The position numbers were made by a program, and so were the translations under genes. From positions 62,001-126,000 of the forward strand of contig NZ_JAAOEN010000004.1 of assembly GCF_011320225.1 (NCBI RefSeq): a stretch of 64,000 bases of DNA. Direction: 5' to 3'. The notes under the pieces are model-generated. The model saw only the letters and a program-made list of their open reading frames with translations. It ran no database searches and was not told where the DNA came from. Shown in pieces: positions 35,174 to 43,869 of this stretch. Position 1 is the stretch's first letter. Each line of letters opens with the position of its first letter. This stretch comes from Phytoactinopolyspora limicola (GTDB lineage: Bacteria > Actinomycetota > Actinomycetes > Jiangellales > Jiangellaceae).

Positions 35174-37548
35174 GCTTGCACCTGCCCATTTCGCATCGCG
35201 GCCAGAAGCCGGGGTGGGGTGATCGGCAGCGCGACGGTTGCCACTCCGAGGTCGGCCAGAGCATCGTCCACCGCACCCGCGATCGCCGCCGCGCCGCCGA
35301 TCGTTCCACCTTCCCCCATACCTTTGAACCCGCCCGGGATGTGCTCGGCGGGGGTTTCCATGTGCAGCAACTCGAACGCCGGGATCTCACTCGCCGTCGG
35401 CATCAGATAGTCCATGAACGTGGTGGTCTGGATCTGTCCGTCCGGGCCGTACACCAGTTCCTCGTACAGGGCGCCGCCGATGGCCTGCGCGGCGCCACCG
35501 TGGAGCTGGCCGTCGACGATCAGCGGGTTGATGACGGTGCCGCAGTCGTGGGCGATCAGGTAGTCCAGCAGCCGCACCTCGCCGGTCTCCCGGTCCACGT
35601 CGGCCAGCACCGCGGTGCAGCCATACGAGAAGGCGACATTGGGCGGATCGAAGACCTCTCGTTCCTCGAGGGTGGGCACCTCGTCTTCGGGGAGCCGGCC
35701 GTTGATCCGCCGGTAGGCGGCATCACCGATCTCGGCCATACTCACCGACCGATCCGGCACCCCCACCACGGAGATCCGGCCGTCGGCCACCACCAGATCT
35801 TCCGGTGCGGCCTCGAGCATGCCACCGGCGATCCGCAACACCTTCTCCTTGAGCCGCTTCGACGCGGTCAACACCGCCCCGCCGCCCAACGACGCCGCCC
35901 GACTAGCCCCCGTTCCGTATCCCGTGTAAGGGCAGGTATCGGTGTCACCGACAACCACCGTGACGTCGTCGAGTGGTACTCCCAGCTGCTCGGCGGCCAC
36001 CTGGGCGAGTGCGGTCTGGATCCCCTGCCCGAGTGCGGTCTGCCCGGTATACACCGTGACCCGTCCGCTGGAATCGATCCGCACGACCTCTTCGTCGAAC
36101 GCCGAGTGCTGCAACCCGGCCATGTTCATGATCCGGCTGGGCCCCAGCGCGGTGATCTCGACATGGAACGAGTAGCCGATCCCCACGGTGCGGCCGGAGC
36201 CCCGGGCCTCGTCCCGTCGGCGCAGCCAGCCGCGGTCGCGCACGGCGTCCGTGGCGAGGCCGAGGCATTCGTCGTAGCGGCCGCCGTCATAGAAGAAGAC
36301 CGGGCTGGCGTAGGGGAACGCGTCAGCCGGGATGAGATTCTTCCGCCGCACATCCAACGGATCCATGTCCAGCCGCCGGGCCAGCAGATCCACCATCCGT
36401 TCGTGGGCGAAGTTCGACTTCGGCTGCCCCCAGCCACGGTAGGAGCCGTACGGCGAGCGGTTGGTCACCACACCCACAACGGACGCTTCGACGTTGGCGA
36501 TGTCGTACGGCCCGCTCATCAGCGCGGCGGTCAGCCAGCACGGGCCGATCCCGACGGTGGCCAGCTGCCCACCGAGCACGGCGTACACCGTGCCGCGCAG
36601 GCCGGTGATCCGGCCGTCGCTGGTGGCCGCCAGCTCCACCTCCACCTTCTGCTCCCGCGAGTGTGCGTTGGCGACGAAACTCTCCAACCGGTCCTCGATC
36701 AGCTTGACCGGCCGCCCCGTGCGCTTGGACAGAATGGCCGCGACCACTTCCTCGCCGTAGAAGTCGAACTTGTTGCCGAATCCGCCGCCGACGTCGGGCA
36801 CCCGGACCCGGATCTTGTCCACCGACACGTCCAGCACCTCGCCGAACAGGTCCCGGGCGAGATTGGGTGACTGCGTCGACAGCCACACGTCGAGCCGGTC
36901 GGTGAACGGATCCCAGGTAGCGACCACACCCCGCGTTTCCAGCGGAGTTCCCATCTGCCGGGCGAAGCGGAACGTCTCCCGGACAACGACGTCGGCCTCG
37001 GCGAACGCCGCTTCGACATCGCCCTTCGGGATGGTGGCGCGGCAGCTCACGTTGTCCGGCCACTCGTCGTAGAGCTTCGGCGCATCCTCGGCCAGCGCCT
37101 CTTCCAACGTGGTCACCGCCGGCAGCTCGTCGTACTCGACGTCGATCAGCTCCAGCGCGTCTTCGGCGGTGGCCCGGTCGGTGGCCGCGACGGCGGCGAT
37201 TCCCTGCCCGACGTAGCGCGCCTTCCCCACCGCCAACGGGTAGCCGTCGGTCATCCGCTGATCGGGGATCATCCGCCAGATCACCGGCTGCGGGGTGGCC
37301 ACCGCCGCCCGCACTTCGTCCCCGGTGACCACCGCGTACACCCCTGGATGTGCCAGGGCCCGGCTGACGTCGATCCGGACGATGCGGGCATGCGGCACCG
37401 GGCTTCGCAGCACGGCGGCGTTGAGCATGCCGGGTAATCGGACATCGTCGACGAACTGCGCCCGGCCCGTGAGTAGCCGCGGATCCTCTTGTCGTCGTAC
37501 CCGAGCTCCGATCAGCCCGGCAGCACTCTGCTCGGCCACGATTGTCAC
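35170..37548 (-). CDS. Molybdenum hydroxylase large subunit (CoxL-like, 2)
   Basis: 792 residues. GARVRRQEDPRLLTGRAQFVDD is the standard N-terminus, with DVGGGFGNKFDFYGEE (~250-265), PYGSYRGWGQPKSNFAHER (~366) and the catalytic-Glu region GFKGMGEGGTIGG (~742). The active-site loop lacks the CO dehydrogenase form I Cys motif, so annotation as CO dehydrogenase would be misleading. The GTG at 37548 follows GGAG; the frame extends upstream through the divergent promoter region, which is not credible as coding. First gene of the leftward operon. Confidence 0.92.
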   Translation of the reverse strand: MTIVAEQSAAGLIGARVRRQEDPRLLTGRAQFVDDVRLPGMLNAAVLRSPVPHARIVRIDVSRALAHPGVYAVVTGDEVRAAVATPQPVIWRMIPDQRMTDGYPLAVGKARYVGQGIAAVAATDRATAEDALELIDVEYDELPAVTTLEEALAEDAPKLYDEWPDNVSCRATIPKGDVEAAFAEADVVVRETFRFARQMGTPLETRGVVATWDPFTDRLDVWLSTQSPNLARDLFGEVLDVSVDKIRVRVPDVGGGFGNKFDFYGEEVVAAILSKRTGRPVKLIEDRLESFVANAHSREQKVEVELAATSDGRITGLRGTVYAVLGGQLATVGIGPCWLTAALMSGPYDIANVEASVVGVVTNRSPYGSYRGWGQPKSNFAHERMVDLLARRLDMDPLDVRRKNLIPADAFPYASPVFFYDGGRYDECLGLATDAVRDRGWLRRRDEARGSGRTVGIGYSFHVEITALGPSRIMNMAGLQHSAFDEEVVRIDSSGRVTVYTGQTALGQGIQTALAQVAAEQLGVPLDDVTVVVGDTDTCPYTGYGTGASRAASLGGGAVLTASKRLKEKVLRIAGGMLEAAPEDLVVADGRISVVGVPDRSVSMAEIGDAAYRRINGRLPEDEVPTLEEREVFDPPNVAFSYGCTAVLADVDRETGEVRLLDYLIAHDCGTVINPLIVDGQLHGGAAQAIGGALYEELVYGPDGQIQTTTFMDYLMPTASEIPAFELLHMETPAEHIPGGFKGMGEGGTIGGAAAIAGAVDDALADLGVATVALPITPPRLLAAMRNGQVQA

Positions 37549-37706
37549 TCTCCAACGTGTTGAGTGGGTTCGCTGGCGCCGGTGAACCGGGGGACGACGG
37601 CGACTCCGTCGTACCCGCGACAGCACCTGGCGCCTCGGTGTGCTCCCAGCCTGGCCCCCGGCTCGCGCGAGCGCATTGTGCACGCTGGCAAGGCCCGCCG
37701 GCCGGT

Positions 37707-37720
37707 CTTGTGCATCGCGC
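37707..37720. promoter_or_regulatory. CTTGTGCATCGCGC motif shared with the first hydroxylase promoter region
   Basis: This 14-mer in the 239-base divergent gap between the second large-subunit gene and coxG matches CTTGTGCATAGCGC at 22219-22232 at 13 of 14 positions. Both lie between divergent molybdenum-hydroxylase-associated genes. A common regulator site is possible; the rest of the gap shows no gene. Confidence 0.35.
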
Positions 37721-37787
37721 ACGTTCGCCTGGCCACTGATGCGACGAACAATGGTGGTGCATCGGACCGACGTCGAGGAGTTGCCCC

Positions 37788-38459
37788 GTGGAGTTGACCA
37801 ACACGTTCACCGTGCCAGTACCGGTCGAGCACGCCTGGGAAGCGCTACTGGACATCGAGGACGTCGCCGAGTGTGTCCCAGGCGCCTCCCTCGACTCGAT
37901 CGACGCCGACGGAGTCACCGGCACCGTGCGAGTCCGCCTCGGACCGGTACAGCTGACCTACGGCGGCCGAGCCCGGTTCACCGAGCTGGACCGGGCGAAC
38001 TGGCGGGCTGTGCTGGAGGCCACCGGGAAAGAGACTCGGGGCTCCGGAACGGCCAGCGCAACGGTCACCACCACGCTGACGCCGGACGGCGAGCACACGG
38101 TGATCGAGGTGATCACCGACCTCGCCATCACCGGCCGGCCAGCACAGTTCGGCCGCGGGGTGATGCAAGATGTCAGCAACCGGCTCATCGGCCAATTCGC
38201 GCGGGCCCTGTCCGACCGGCTGGCAGCACGGTACACCGGTCAGGCCCCGCTGCCCGATGCGGCCACCCCTGGTTCGGGCGCACCCACCGCACCAGCGACG
38301 CCCGCACCGAACCGGTCGGCCACCGCGGTCGACACCAGCAGCCAGGACAACGGCTCGCTGAACCTCATGGCGGTGGTGGGGATCCCGCTGGCCAAGCGGC
38401 TCGCCCTTCCGGTGCTCGTCGTCGCGGCTATCGTCGTCGGCATCGTGCTGCTGCGCTGA
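37788..38459 (+). CDS. CoxG-like SRPBCC protein with C-terminal membrane anchor
   Basis: 223 residues, GTG start after GAGGAG. The CoxG/SRPBCC fold covers ~1-150: MELTNTFTVPVPVEHAWEALLDIEDVAECVPGA (its pieces), then GRGVMQDVSNRLIGQFA. A Pro/Ala/Thr-rich linker and one C-terminal hydrophobic helix (LALPVLVVAAIVVGIVLL) follow, as in CoxG proteins that recruit the hydroxylase to the membrane. Divergent from the second hydroxylase operon. Confidence 0.9.
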   Translation: MELTNTFTVPVPVEHAWEALLDIEDVAECVPGASLDSIDADGVTGTVRVRLGPVQLTYGGRARFTELDRANWRAVLEATGKETRGSGTASATVTTTLTPDGEHTVIEVITDLAITGRPAQFGRGVMQDVSNRLIGQFARALSDRLAARYTGQAPLPDAATPGSGAPTAPATPAPNRSATAVDTSSQDNGSLNLMAVVGIPLAKRLALPVLVVAAIVVGIVLLR

Positions 38460-38507
38460 ACACCACCGTCCCGCCACCCGAGAGCCGCCCAGACCAAGGA
38501 GCCTTCG

Positions 38508-39500
38508 ATGAGTGAGACCCCCATCGGCGTGTTCATCGCCACCTCCACCCCACCGGAACAGATCGGGCCGCTCGCACACCGCGCCGAGCAACTCGGATAC
38601 TCCGAGGTGTGGGTCGCTGAGGACTACTTCTGCTACGGCGGCTTCACCGCGTCCGCGCTGGCACTCCAGGCGACCAGCCGGGTGGCCGTCGGCCTCGGTG
38701 TCGTGGCGTCGGTGGCCCGCCACCCCGCTGTGACAGCCATGGAGATCGCCACCCTCGCCCGCACCTACCCCTCCAGGTTTCTCCCGGGTATCGGGCACGG
38801 CGTGCCGTTCTGGACCGACCAGATGGGGCTGACACCGAAGTCGCCGCTGACCGCGCTCACCGAGACGATCGACGCCGTACGTGGCCTGCTCGCTGGTGAG
38901 ACGATCGACGTCGAAGGCAAACAGTTCGCCTTCCACTCGGTGAGCCTGGCACACCCCGCGACATCCGAGGTTCCCATCCTGACCGGGGTACTCGGCCCGA
39001 AGTCGTTGCGGCTGTCCGGCCGGATCGCCGACGGCACGGTGATGAGTGTGCTGTGCGGCACGAAATACCTCGAGTTCGCCCACACCCACATCAGCGACGG
39101 GATGGCCGAGGGCGGCCGCACCCAGCACCGGGTGCCCATGTTCGCCCTGTTCAGCGTCGACCACGACAGCAAAGCGGCGAAGGCGGCGGTCCGTCCGACG
39201 CTGGCGTTCTACCTGGCCGCCGTGGGGCCGCACAACCCGCTCACCGCGCCATTCGGTTACAACGACCAGCTCGCCGACCTCCTCGACCGGGGCGGGCCGG
39301 AACTGCTGGCCCGTGAGATGCCGGACGAATGGGTGGACGAGTTGGCCGTCGCCGGTGATCCCGACGAGGTCGCCGACCGGATCCGCACCCTCCTCGACGC
39401 CGGAGCCACCAGCGTCGTCCTGTCCCCCGTCAACCGAGAATCCGCGGCGGCGGAACTGGAGCTGTGTTCGGCCGAGGTTTTCGGCGCGGTCGGGCGCTGA
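38508..39500 (+). CDS. LLM-class (F420- or flavin-dependent) oxidoreductase
   Basis: 330 residues, AAGGAG before the ATG. Luciferase-like TIM barrel: IGVFIATSTPPEQIGPLAHRAEQLGYSEVWVAED (its pieces), VAVGLGVVASVARHPAVTAMEIATLA, PSRFLPGIGHG, and the C-terminal VAGDPDEVADRIRTLLDAGATSVVLSP. An F420H2-dependent role is plausible given fgd in this genome. It lies between coxG and xdhC on one strand, so it likely acts on the same substrate as the hydroxylases. Confidence 0.88.
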   Translation: MSETPIGVFIATSTPPEQIGPLAHRAEQLGYSEVWVAEDYFCYGGFTASALALQATSRVAVGLGVVASVARHPAVTAMEIATLARTYPSRFLPGIGHGVPFWTDQMGLTPKSPLTALTETIDAVRGLLAGETIDVEGKQFAFHSVSLAHPATSEVPILTGVLGPKSLRLSGRIADGTVMSVLCGTKYLEFAHTHISDGMAEGGRTQHRVPMFALFSVDHDSKAAKAAVRPTLAFYLAAVGPHNPLTAPFGYNDQLADLLDRGGPELLAREMPDEWVDELAVAGDPDEVADRIRTLLDAGATSVVLSPVNRESAAAELELCSAEVFGAVGR

Positions 39501-39501
39501 C

Positions 39502-40632
39502 ATGCTCGACGTCCTGGCCGACGTTCGCCGCTGGCATCAGAACGGCCAGCGGTGTGCCGTGGCCACCGTCGTCAGTACGTTCCGCTCCGCACCACGACCA
39601 CCCGGGGCGGCGATGGCCGTCGGCGCCGACGGCGTCGCCGCGGGCAGTGTATCCGGCGGCTGCGTGGAAGGAGCGGTGTACGAGCTGGCCCAAGAGGTCA
39701 TCGTCACGGGCCGACCGGTTCTGCAACGCTACGGGGTCAGCGACGACGACGCGTTCAGCGTTGGGCTGACCTGCGGCGGCATTCTCGACATCCTGGTCCA
39801 GCCGGTAAACGGCGACAGCTTCCCCGAACTCCCAACGCTGGCTCACGCGGTGGACGAGCGTCGTCCCGTGGCGACCGCCACGGTCATCACCGACGGTGCC
39901 CACCTCGGAGCCCGGCTGGTGGTGTGGCCGGAGCAGATGTCCGGCAGCCTCGGTGACCCCGGACTCGACGCGGCGGTGACCGCTGACGCCGCCGGCATGC
40001 TCAGCCAGGCGCAGACCGGCGTGCGGCACTACGGCGCACACGGCGAGCGCCGCCTCGACGACGTAGCCGTCTTCGTCCAGTCCTACGCCCCGCCGCCGGC
40101 CATGTACGTCTTCGGTGCCATCGACTTCGCCGGTGCGGTCGCCCGCATCGGCCGATTCCTCGGCTACCACGTCACCGTGTGCGACGCCCGCGCCGTCTTC
40201 GCCACCGAGCGGCGTTTCCCGGACGCCGACGACGTCGTCGTCGCCTGGCCGCACACCTTCCTGGAGGCGGCGGTGAACCGTGGCGACGTCGATCGGCGCA
40301 GCGTTCTCTGCGTCCTGACCCACGACCCCAAATTCGATGTTCCCCTGCTGGAGGTCGCGTTGCGCACCGACGCCGGTTACATCGGCGTCATGGGCTCACG
40401 CCGGACCCATGCCGACCGCCTGGACCGGCTCCGTGAGTTCGGTGTGACTCAAGCGCAGCTCAGCCGGCTACGGGCCCCCGTCGGGCTCGACATCGGCGCC
40501 CGCACCCCGGAGGAGACGGCGGTGTCCATCGCGGCGGAGATCGTGGCGGTCCGGTCCGGGGCAAGCGGGCGGCCGCTATCGACGACATCTGGACCAATCC
40601 ACGGCGATCATGGCCTCGTGCCTACCCGGTGA
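39502..40632 (+). CDS. XdhC/CoxI-family molybdenum cofactor insertion protein
   Basis: 376 residues. N-terminal XdhC_CoxI domain (MLDVLADVRRWHQNGQRCAVATVV, GSVSGGCVEGAVYELA) and C-terminal Rossmann domain (MYVFGAIDFAGAVARIGRFLGY, VLTHDPKFDVPLLEVAL, YIGVMGSRRTHADRL). XdhC proteins bind Mo cofactor, promote its sulfuration and deliver it to xanthine-dehydrogenase-type enzymes. The ATG at 39502 begins one base after the preceding stop. It probably serves both hydroxylases here. Confidence 0.93.
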   Translation: MLDVLADVRRWHQNGQRCAVATVVSTFRSAPRPPGAAMAVGADGVAAGSVSGGCVEGAVYELAQEVIVTGRPVLQRYGVSDDDAFSVGLTCGGILDILVQPVNGDSFPELPTLAHAVDERRPVATATVITDGAHLGARLVVWPEQMSGSLGDPGLDAAVTADAAGMLSQAQTGVRHYGAHGERRLDDVAVFVQSYAPPPAMYVFGAIDFAGAVARIGRFLGYHVTVCDARAVFATERRFPDADDVVVAWPHTFLEAAVNRGDVDRRSVLCVLTHDPKFDVPLLEVALRTDAGYIGVMGSRRTHADRLDRLREFGVTQAQLSRLRAPVGLDIGARTPEETAVSIAAEIVAVRSGASGRPLSTTSGPIHGDHGLVPTR

Positions 40633-40668
40633 GCCGGGCCGGTACGGTCAGTGCGGAAAGGCGACGAG

Positions 40669-41658
40669 ATGCTGGTTGACCGGTACGGACGGGTGGCAAC
40701 AGACCTGCGTGTCTCGTTGACGGACCGCTGCAACCTACGGTGTACGTACTGCATGCCGGAAAACGGTCTGGCCTGGCTGCCCGGCCCGGACGTTCTCACC
40801 GACGACGAAGTGGTCCGACTGGTCCGCATCGCCGTCGAACGCCTCGGCATCAACGAGGTCCGATTCACCGGCGGCGAACCGCTCCTGCGGCGTGGCCTGG
40901 TGGACATCGTCGCCGCCTGCGCTGCCCTGGAACCGCGGCCCGACCTGTCGCTGACGACCAACGCGGTGGGGCTGGCCCGGATCGCCGCCGCCTTGGCCGC
41001 CGCCGGACTCGACCGAGTCAACGGTTCGCTGGACACACTGCGCGCCGACCGGTTCGAGCAGCTGACCCGGCGCAAGCGCCTGGACGACGTGCTGGCCGGC
41101 CTGGCCGCCGCCGACGCGGCAGGGTTGTCGCCGGTCAAGGTCAACGCCGTGCTCATGCGCGACGTCAACGACGACGAAGCCGTCGACCTCCTCGGCTGGG
41201 CGTTGGGCAACGGCTATGAGCTACGGTTCATCGAGCAGATGCCGCTCGACGCCCAGCACGGCTGGGACCGCGCGCGGATGGTCACGGCGGGCGACATCCT
41301 GGCCGCCCTCCAGCGCCACTACCACCTCACCCCCGAAGCGTCGGACCACCGTGGCAGCGCCCCGGCCGAGCGGTGGCTGGTCGATGGCGGACCGGCCCGG
41401 GTCGGCATCATCGCCTCGGTGACCCGGCCGTTCTGCGGCACCTGCGACCGCACCCGGCTCACCGCCGACGGCCAGGTGCGCACCTGCCTGTTCGCCCGCG
41501 AAGAATCCGACCTGCGCGGCGCCATGCGAGCCGGGGCCAGCGACGACGAACTGGCGCAACGGTGGACGACGGCGATGGCCGGCAAGGCCGCCGGGCACGG
41601 CATCGACGATCCCGGCTTCCTGCAGCCCGACCGGCCGATGTCCGCCATCGGCGGCTAA
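40669..41658 (+). CDS. moaA: GTP 3',8-cyclase MoaA (molybdenum cofactor biosynthesis)
   Basis: 329 residues. Radical SAM motif CNLRCTYC (Cys21, Cys25, Cys28), RFTGGEPLLRRG, and a second Fe-S site in FCGTCDRTRLTADGQVRTCLF (three Cys, near 260-280). It ends in the essential Gly-Gly. It carries out the first step of Mo cofactor synthesis from GTP. The ATG at 40669 is chosen because AAAGG lies 8 nt upstream; a GTG six codons earlier is possible. Last gene of coxG-LLM-xdhC-moaA, tying cofactor supply to the hydroxylases. Confidence 0.95.
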   Translation: MLVDRYGRVATDLRVSLTDRCNLRCTYCMPENGLAWLPGPDVLTDDEVVRLVRIAVERLGINEVRFTGGEPLLRRGLVDIVAACAALEPRPDLSLTTNAVGLARIAAALAAAGLDRVNGSLDTLRADRFEQLTRRKRLDDVLAGLAAADAAGLSPVKVNAVLMRDVNDDEAVDLLGWALGNGYELRFIEQMPLDAQHGWDRARMVTAGDILAALQRHYHLTPEASDHRGSAPAERWLVDGGPARVGIIASVTRPFCGTCDRTRLTADGQVRTCLFAREESDLRGAMRAGASDDELAQRWTTAMAGKAAGHGIDDPGFLQPDRPMSAIGG

Positions 41659-41661
41659 CCC

Positions 41662-42177
41662 CGTTGTGCACCTGATCTCCGTTTTGGCGCCTGATCGTTT
41701 TCACCGGGGTGATCAGATGTGGATGACGACGTGTTGTGGCATGTGGCGGCACGGAGGTGAGCATCTGATCGCGTCTTAGAATGTGAACGCGAAACGATCA
41801 GATGCACAAGCTCGACGTACCGGTAGGTTGATGCATCTGATCGTTAAGAGTCGGCGCCGATCCACATTGATCCTCACCGACCTAGGTTGATCTACGCTGT
41901 CCCACGTTGATCTGCGTCGTGCAGCCAAGCCCGTGGCACGAGCGCGCGCAGCCGCGTTTCCGGACCGCTAGGTGGCCGGGTGGTGGCCCGTTAGACGATC
42001 AGATGCACAACCCGCTCTGAAGCGGCCGCTCGTGCATCTGATCGTTTCGCGTTCACATTCTAAGACGCGATCCGATGCATCAACCTCGCCATCAACCACC
42101 GTCAACACGTCGTCATCCACATCTGATCACCCCGGTGAAAACGATCAGGCGCCAAAACGGAGATCAGGTGCACAACG
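41662..42177. repeat. 516-bp inverted-repeat element built from repeat B
   Basis: Outer arms 41662-41736 and 42103-42177 are perfectly complementary over 75 bp (CGTTGTGCACCTGATCTCCG and onward). Inner arms 41761-41807 and 42032-42078 match at 46 of 47 positions, and the two arm blocks are separated by 24 unmatched bases on both sides. A 224-bp centre (41808-42031) holds further copies of GTGCATCTGATCGT and a 20-bp tandem repeat. It fills the gap between convergent moaA and gltD, and no gene is visible. No clear target-site duplication flanks it. Confidence 0.9.
41861..41920. repeat. Three 20-bp units around a TTGATC core
   Basis: TCCACATTGATCCTCACCGA, CCTAGGTTGATCTACGCTGT and CCCACGTTGATCTGCGTCGT follow each other without gaps, sharing C-A/G-TTGATC. 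They form the centre of the inverted-repeat element. Confidence 0.55.
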
Positions 42178-42213
42178 TGGGCTGGTTGTGCACCAGCGTC
42201 GCGCTGAAGATGG

Positions 42214-43683
42214 TTAGACGACGAGGGGGCGGTCGGTGGGCGCCACCGGCGCGGGCAGCCGGTCGGTACCGGTCAACCACCGGTCGACACCCGCCGCACA
42301 GGCCCGGCCTTCCGCGATCGCCCACACGATCAGCGACTGCCCACGCCCAGCGTCACCGGCGACGAACACACCCGGCACACTCGTCTCGTAGGCGGCGTCG
42401 CGGACCACGTTGCCCCGCGCGTCGAGCTCCACACCTAGCTGCTCCAACAATGGCGAACGCTCCGGGCCAACAAAACCCATCGCGAACAACACGAGGTCAG
42501 CAGGCAGATCGCGTTCGGTTCCCGGAACCGGCTCGAAGCCCTTCTCCCCCATCCGCACCTCGACGATTCGCAGCGCCCGTACCCGGCCGGACTCGTCGCC
42601 CAGGAACTCCTGAGTGGAAACGGAGTAGACCCGCTCGCCGCCCTCCTCGTGAGCACTGGAGGTGCGCATCATCAGCGGCCAGGTGGGCCACGGCGTCGAC
42701 GGGTGCGGCGTGTCCGGCGGTTGCGGCATGATCTCCAGCTGGGTCACCGACGCCGCTCCCTGCCGGTGCGCGGTGCCGAGACAGTCGGCCCCGGTGTCGC
42801 CACCACCGATGATCACGACGTGTTTGCCGTCCGCCGTGATCTGATCCGGCACGGCCTCGCCCAGCGCCACCCGATTGCCCTGCGGCAGATACTCCATGGC
42901 CTGGTGGATACCCGCCAGCTCACGGCCCGGGATCGGCAGATCGCGGGCCTCCGTGGCCCCTACAGCGAGGACGACGGCGTCGTAGCGGGACCTCAGCTCC
43001 TGACCGGTCAACGACTGGCCCGCCTCGACTCCAGTGCGGAAGATCGTGCCCTCAGCGCGCATCTGATCCAGCCGCCGGTCGAGGTGGCGCTTCTCCATCT
43101 TGAACTCGGGAATGCCGTACCGCAGCAACCCACCCACGCGGTCGTCGCGCTCGTAGACGGCAACGGTGTGCCCCACGCGGGTCAACTGCTGCGCAACCGC
43201 CAACCCCGCCGGGCCAGAACCGATCACCGCGACCGTCCGGTCGGTCAGGCGCTCCGGCGGCTGCGGCACCACCCAACCTTCGTCGAAAGCCCGATCGATG
43301 ATGGACACCTCGACGTTCTTGATGGTGACCGCGTCGTCGGCGATCGCCACCACACACGCCGCCTCACACGGCGCCGGGCACAGCCGGCCAGTGAACTCCG
43401 GGAAGTTGTTGGTCGCGTGCAACCGTTCGGCCGCCGCCTGCCAGTCGTCGCGCCAGACGAGATCGTTCCATTCCGGGATGAGATTGCCCAACGGGCAACC
43501 CTGATGGCAGAACGGAATCCCGCAGTCCATGCAGCGTCCGGCCTGCTTGGTGATGATCGGCAACAGGGTCTTACCGATACCCGGCTCCGGGTAGACCTCT
43601 TTCCAGTCCTGCACCCGCTGAGCTGCTGGGCGCGCCTTGGCGCCCTGCCGGTCGGTGGTTAGGAACCCACGAGGATCAGCCAT
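42214..43683 (-). CDS. gltD: Glutamate synthase small subunit
   Basis: 489 residues. N-terminal iron-sulfur motif Cys51, Cys54, Cys59, Cys63 (RCMDCGIPFCHQGC), a second Cys group LCPAPCEAACVV (~108), FAD motif VIGSGPAGLAVAQQL (~150) and NADPH motif VIIGGGDTGADC (~288). It feeds electrons from NADPH to the large subunit for glutamine + 2-oxoglutarate to 2 glutamate. The ATG at 43683 has GGAGG 6 nt upstream; that ribosome-binding site is part of the 95-bp tandem repeat. Confidence 0.96.
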   Translation of the reverse strand: MADPRGFLTTDRQGAKARPAAQRVQDWKEVYPEPGIGKTLLPIITKQAGRCMDCGIPFCHQGCPLGNLIPEWNDLVWRDDWQAAAERLHATNNFPEFTGRLCPAPCEAACVVAIADDAVTIKNVEVSIIDRAFDEGWVVPQPPERLTDRTVAVIGSGPAGLAVAQQLTRVGHTVAVYERDDRVGGLLRYGIPEFKMEKRHLDRRLDQMRAEGTIFRTGVEAGQSLTGQELRSRYDAVVLAVGATEARDLPIPGRELAGIHQAMEYLPQGNRVALGEAVPDQITADGKHVVIIGGGDTGADCLGTAHRQGAASVTQLEIMPQPPDTPHPSTPWPTWPLMMRTSSAHEEGGERVYSVSTQEFLGDESGRVRALRIVEVRMGEKGFEPVPGTERDLPADLVLFAMGFVGPERSPLLEQLGVELDARGNVVRDAAYETSVPGVFVAGDAGRGQSLIVWAIAEGRACAAGVDRWLTGTDRLPAPVAPTDRPLVV

Positions 43684-43774
43684 GCGCCGCCTCCAGTCCA
43701 ATGGTCAGCGCGACACGGACTCGTTCCCTCCGCGGGCGCATCTCCTCCGTCGAGCGACCACTCCACTCACTCAT
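43676..43774 (-). CDS. Micro-ORF 3 of the gltB-gltD junction (32 aa)
   Basis: Peptide starting [18 protein letters not shown] and ending LEAAHG, identical to the two ORFs before it. Its last codons (GCG CAT GGC TGA) overlap the gltD start ATGGCTGAT by eight bases, so ribosomes ending here could re-initiate on gltD. GGAGG lies 9 nt before its ATG. Whether it is translated is unknown. Confidence 0.5.
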   Translation of the reverse strand: MSEWSGRSTEEMRPRRERVRVALTIGLEAAHG

Positions 43775-43869
43775 CCGTGCGCCGCCTCCAGTCCAATGGT
43801 CAGCGCGACACGGACTCGTTCCCTCCGCGGGCGCATCTCCTCCGTCGAGCGACCACTCCACTCACTCAT
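43771..43869 (-). CDS. Micro-ORF 2 of the gltB-gltD junction (32 aa)
   Basis: Identical in sequence to micro-ORFs 1 and 3; its ATG overlaps the stop of micro-ORF 1 and its stop overlaps the ATG of micro-ORF 3 (both GGATGAG). The peptide is strongly basic in the middle (RPRRERVRV). Confidence 0.5.
   Translation of the reverse strand: MSEWSGRSTEEMRPRRERVRVALTIGLEAAHG

Noticed and set aside
35176-36870. A 564-codon open frame opposite to the second large hydroxylase subunit (likewise 599 codons opposite the subtilase and 552 opposite coxG/LLM)
   Set aside because: Same GC-driven shadow effect; compositions rich in Arg, Gly, His and no domain features.
35170-37548. Aerobic CO dehydrogenase (CoxL form I)
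   Set aside because: The cox-like gene set is present, but the active-site loop reads PYGSYRGWGQPK and lacks the form I Cys motif, so CO oxidation is not supported.
37549-37722. N-terminal extension of the second large hydroxylase subunit to 37722
   Set aside because: Arg-rich, no similarity to the family start; family homology begins just after the GTG at 37548.
41662-42177. Insertion sequence
   Set aside because: Strong inverted repeats but no transposase ORF and no evident target duplication; kept only as a repeat element.
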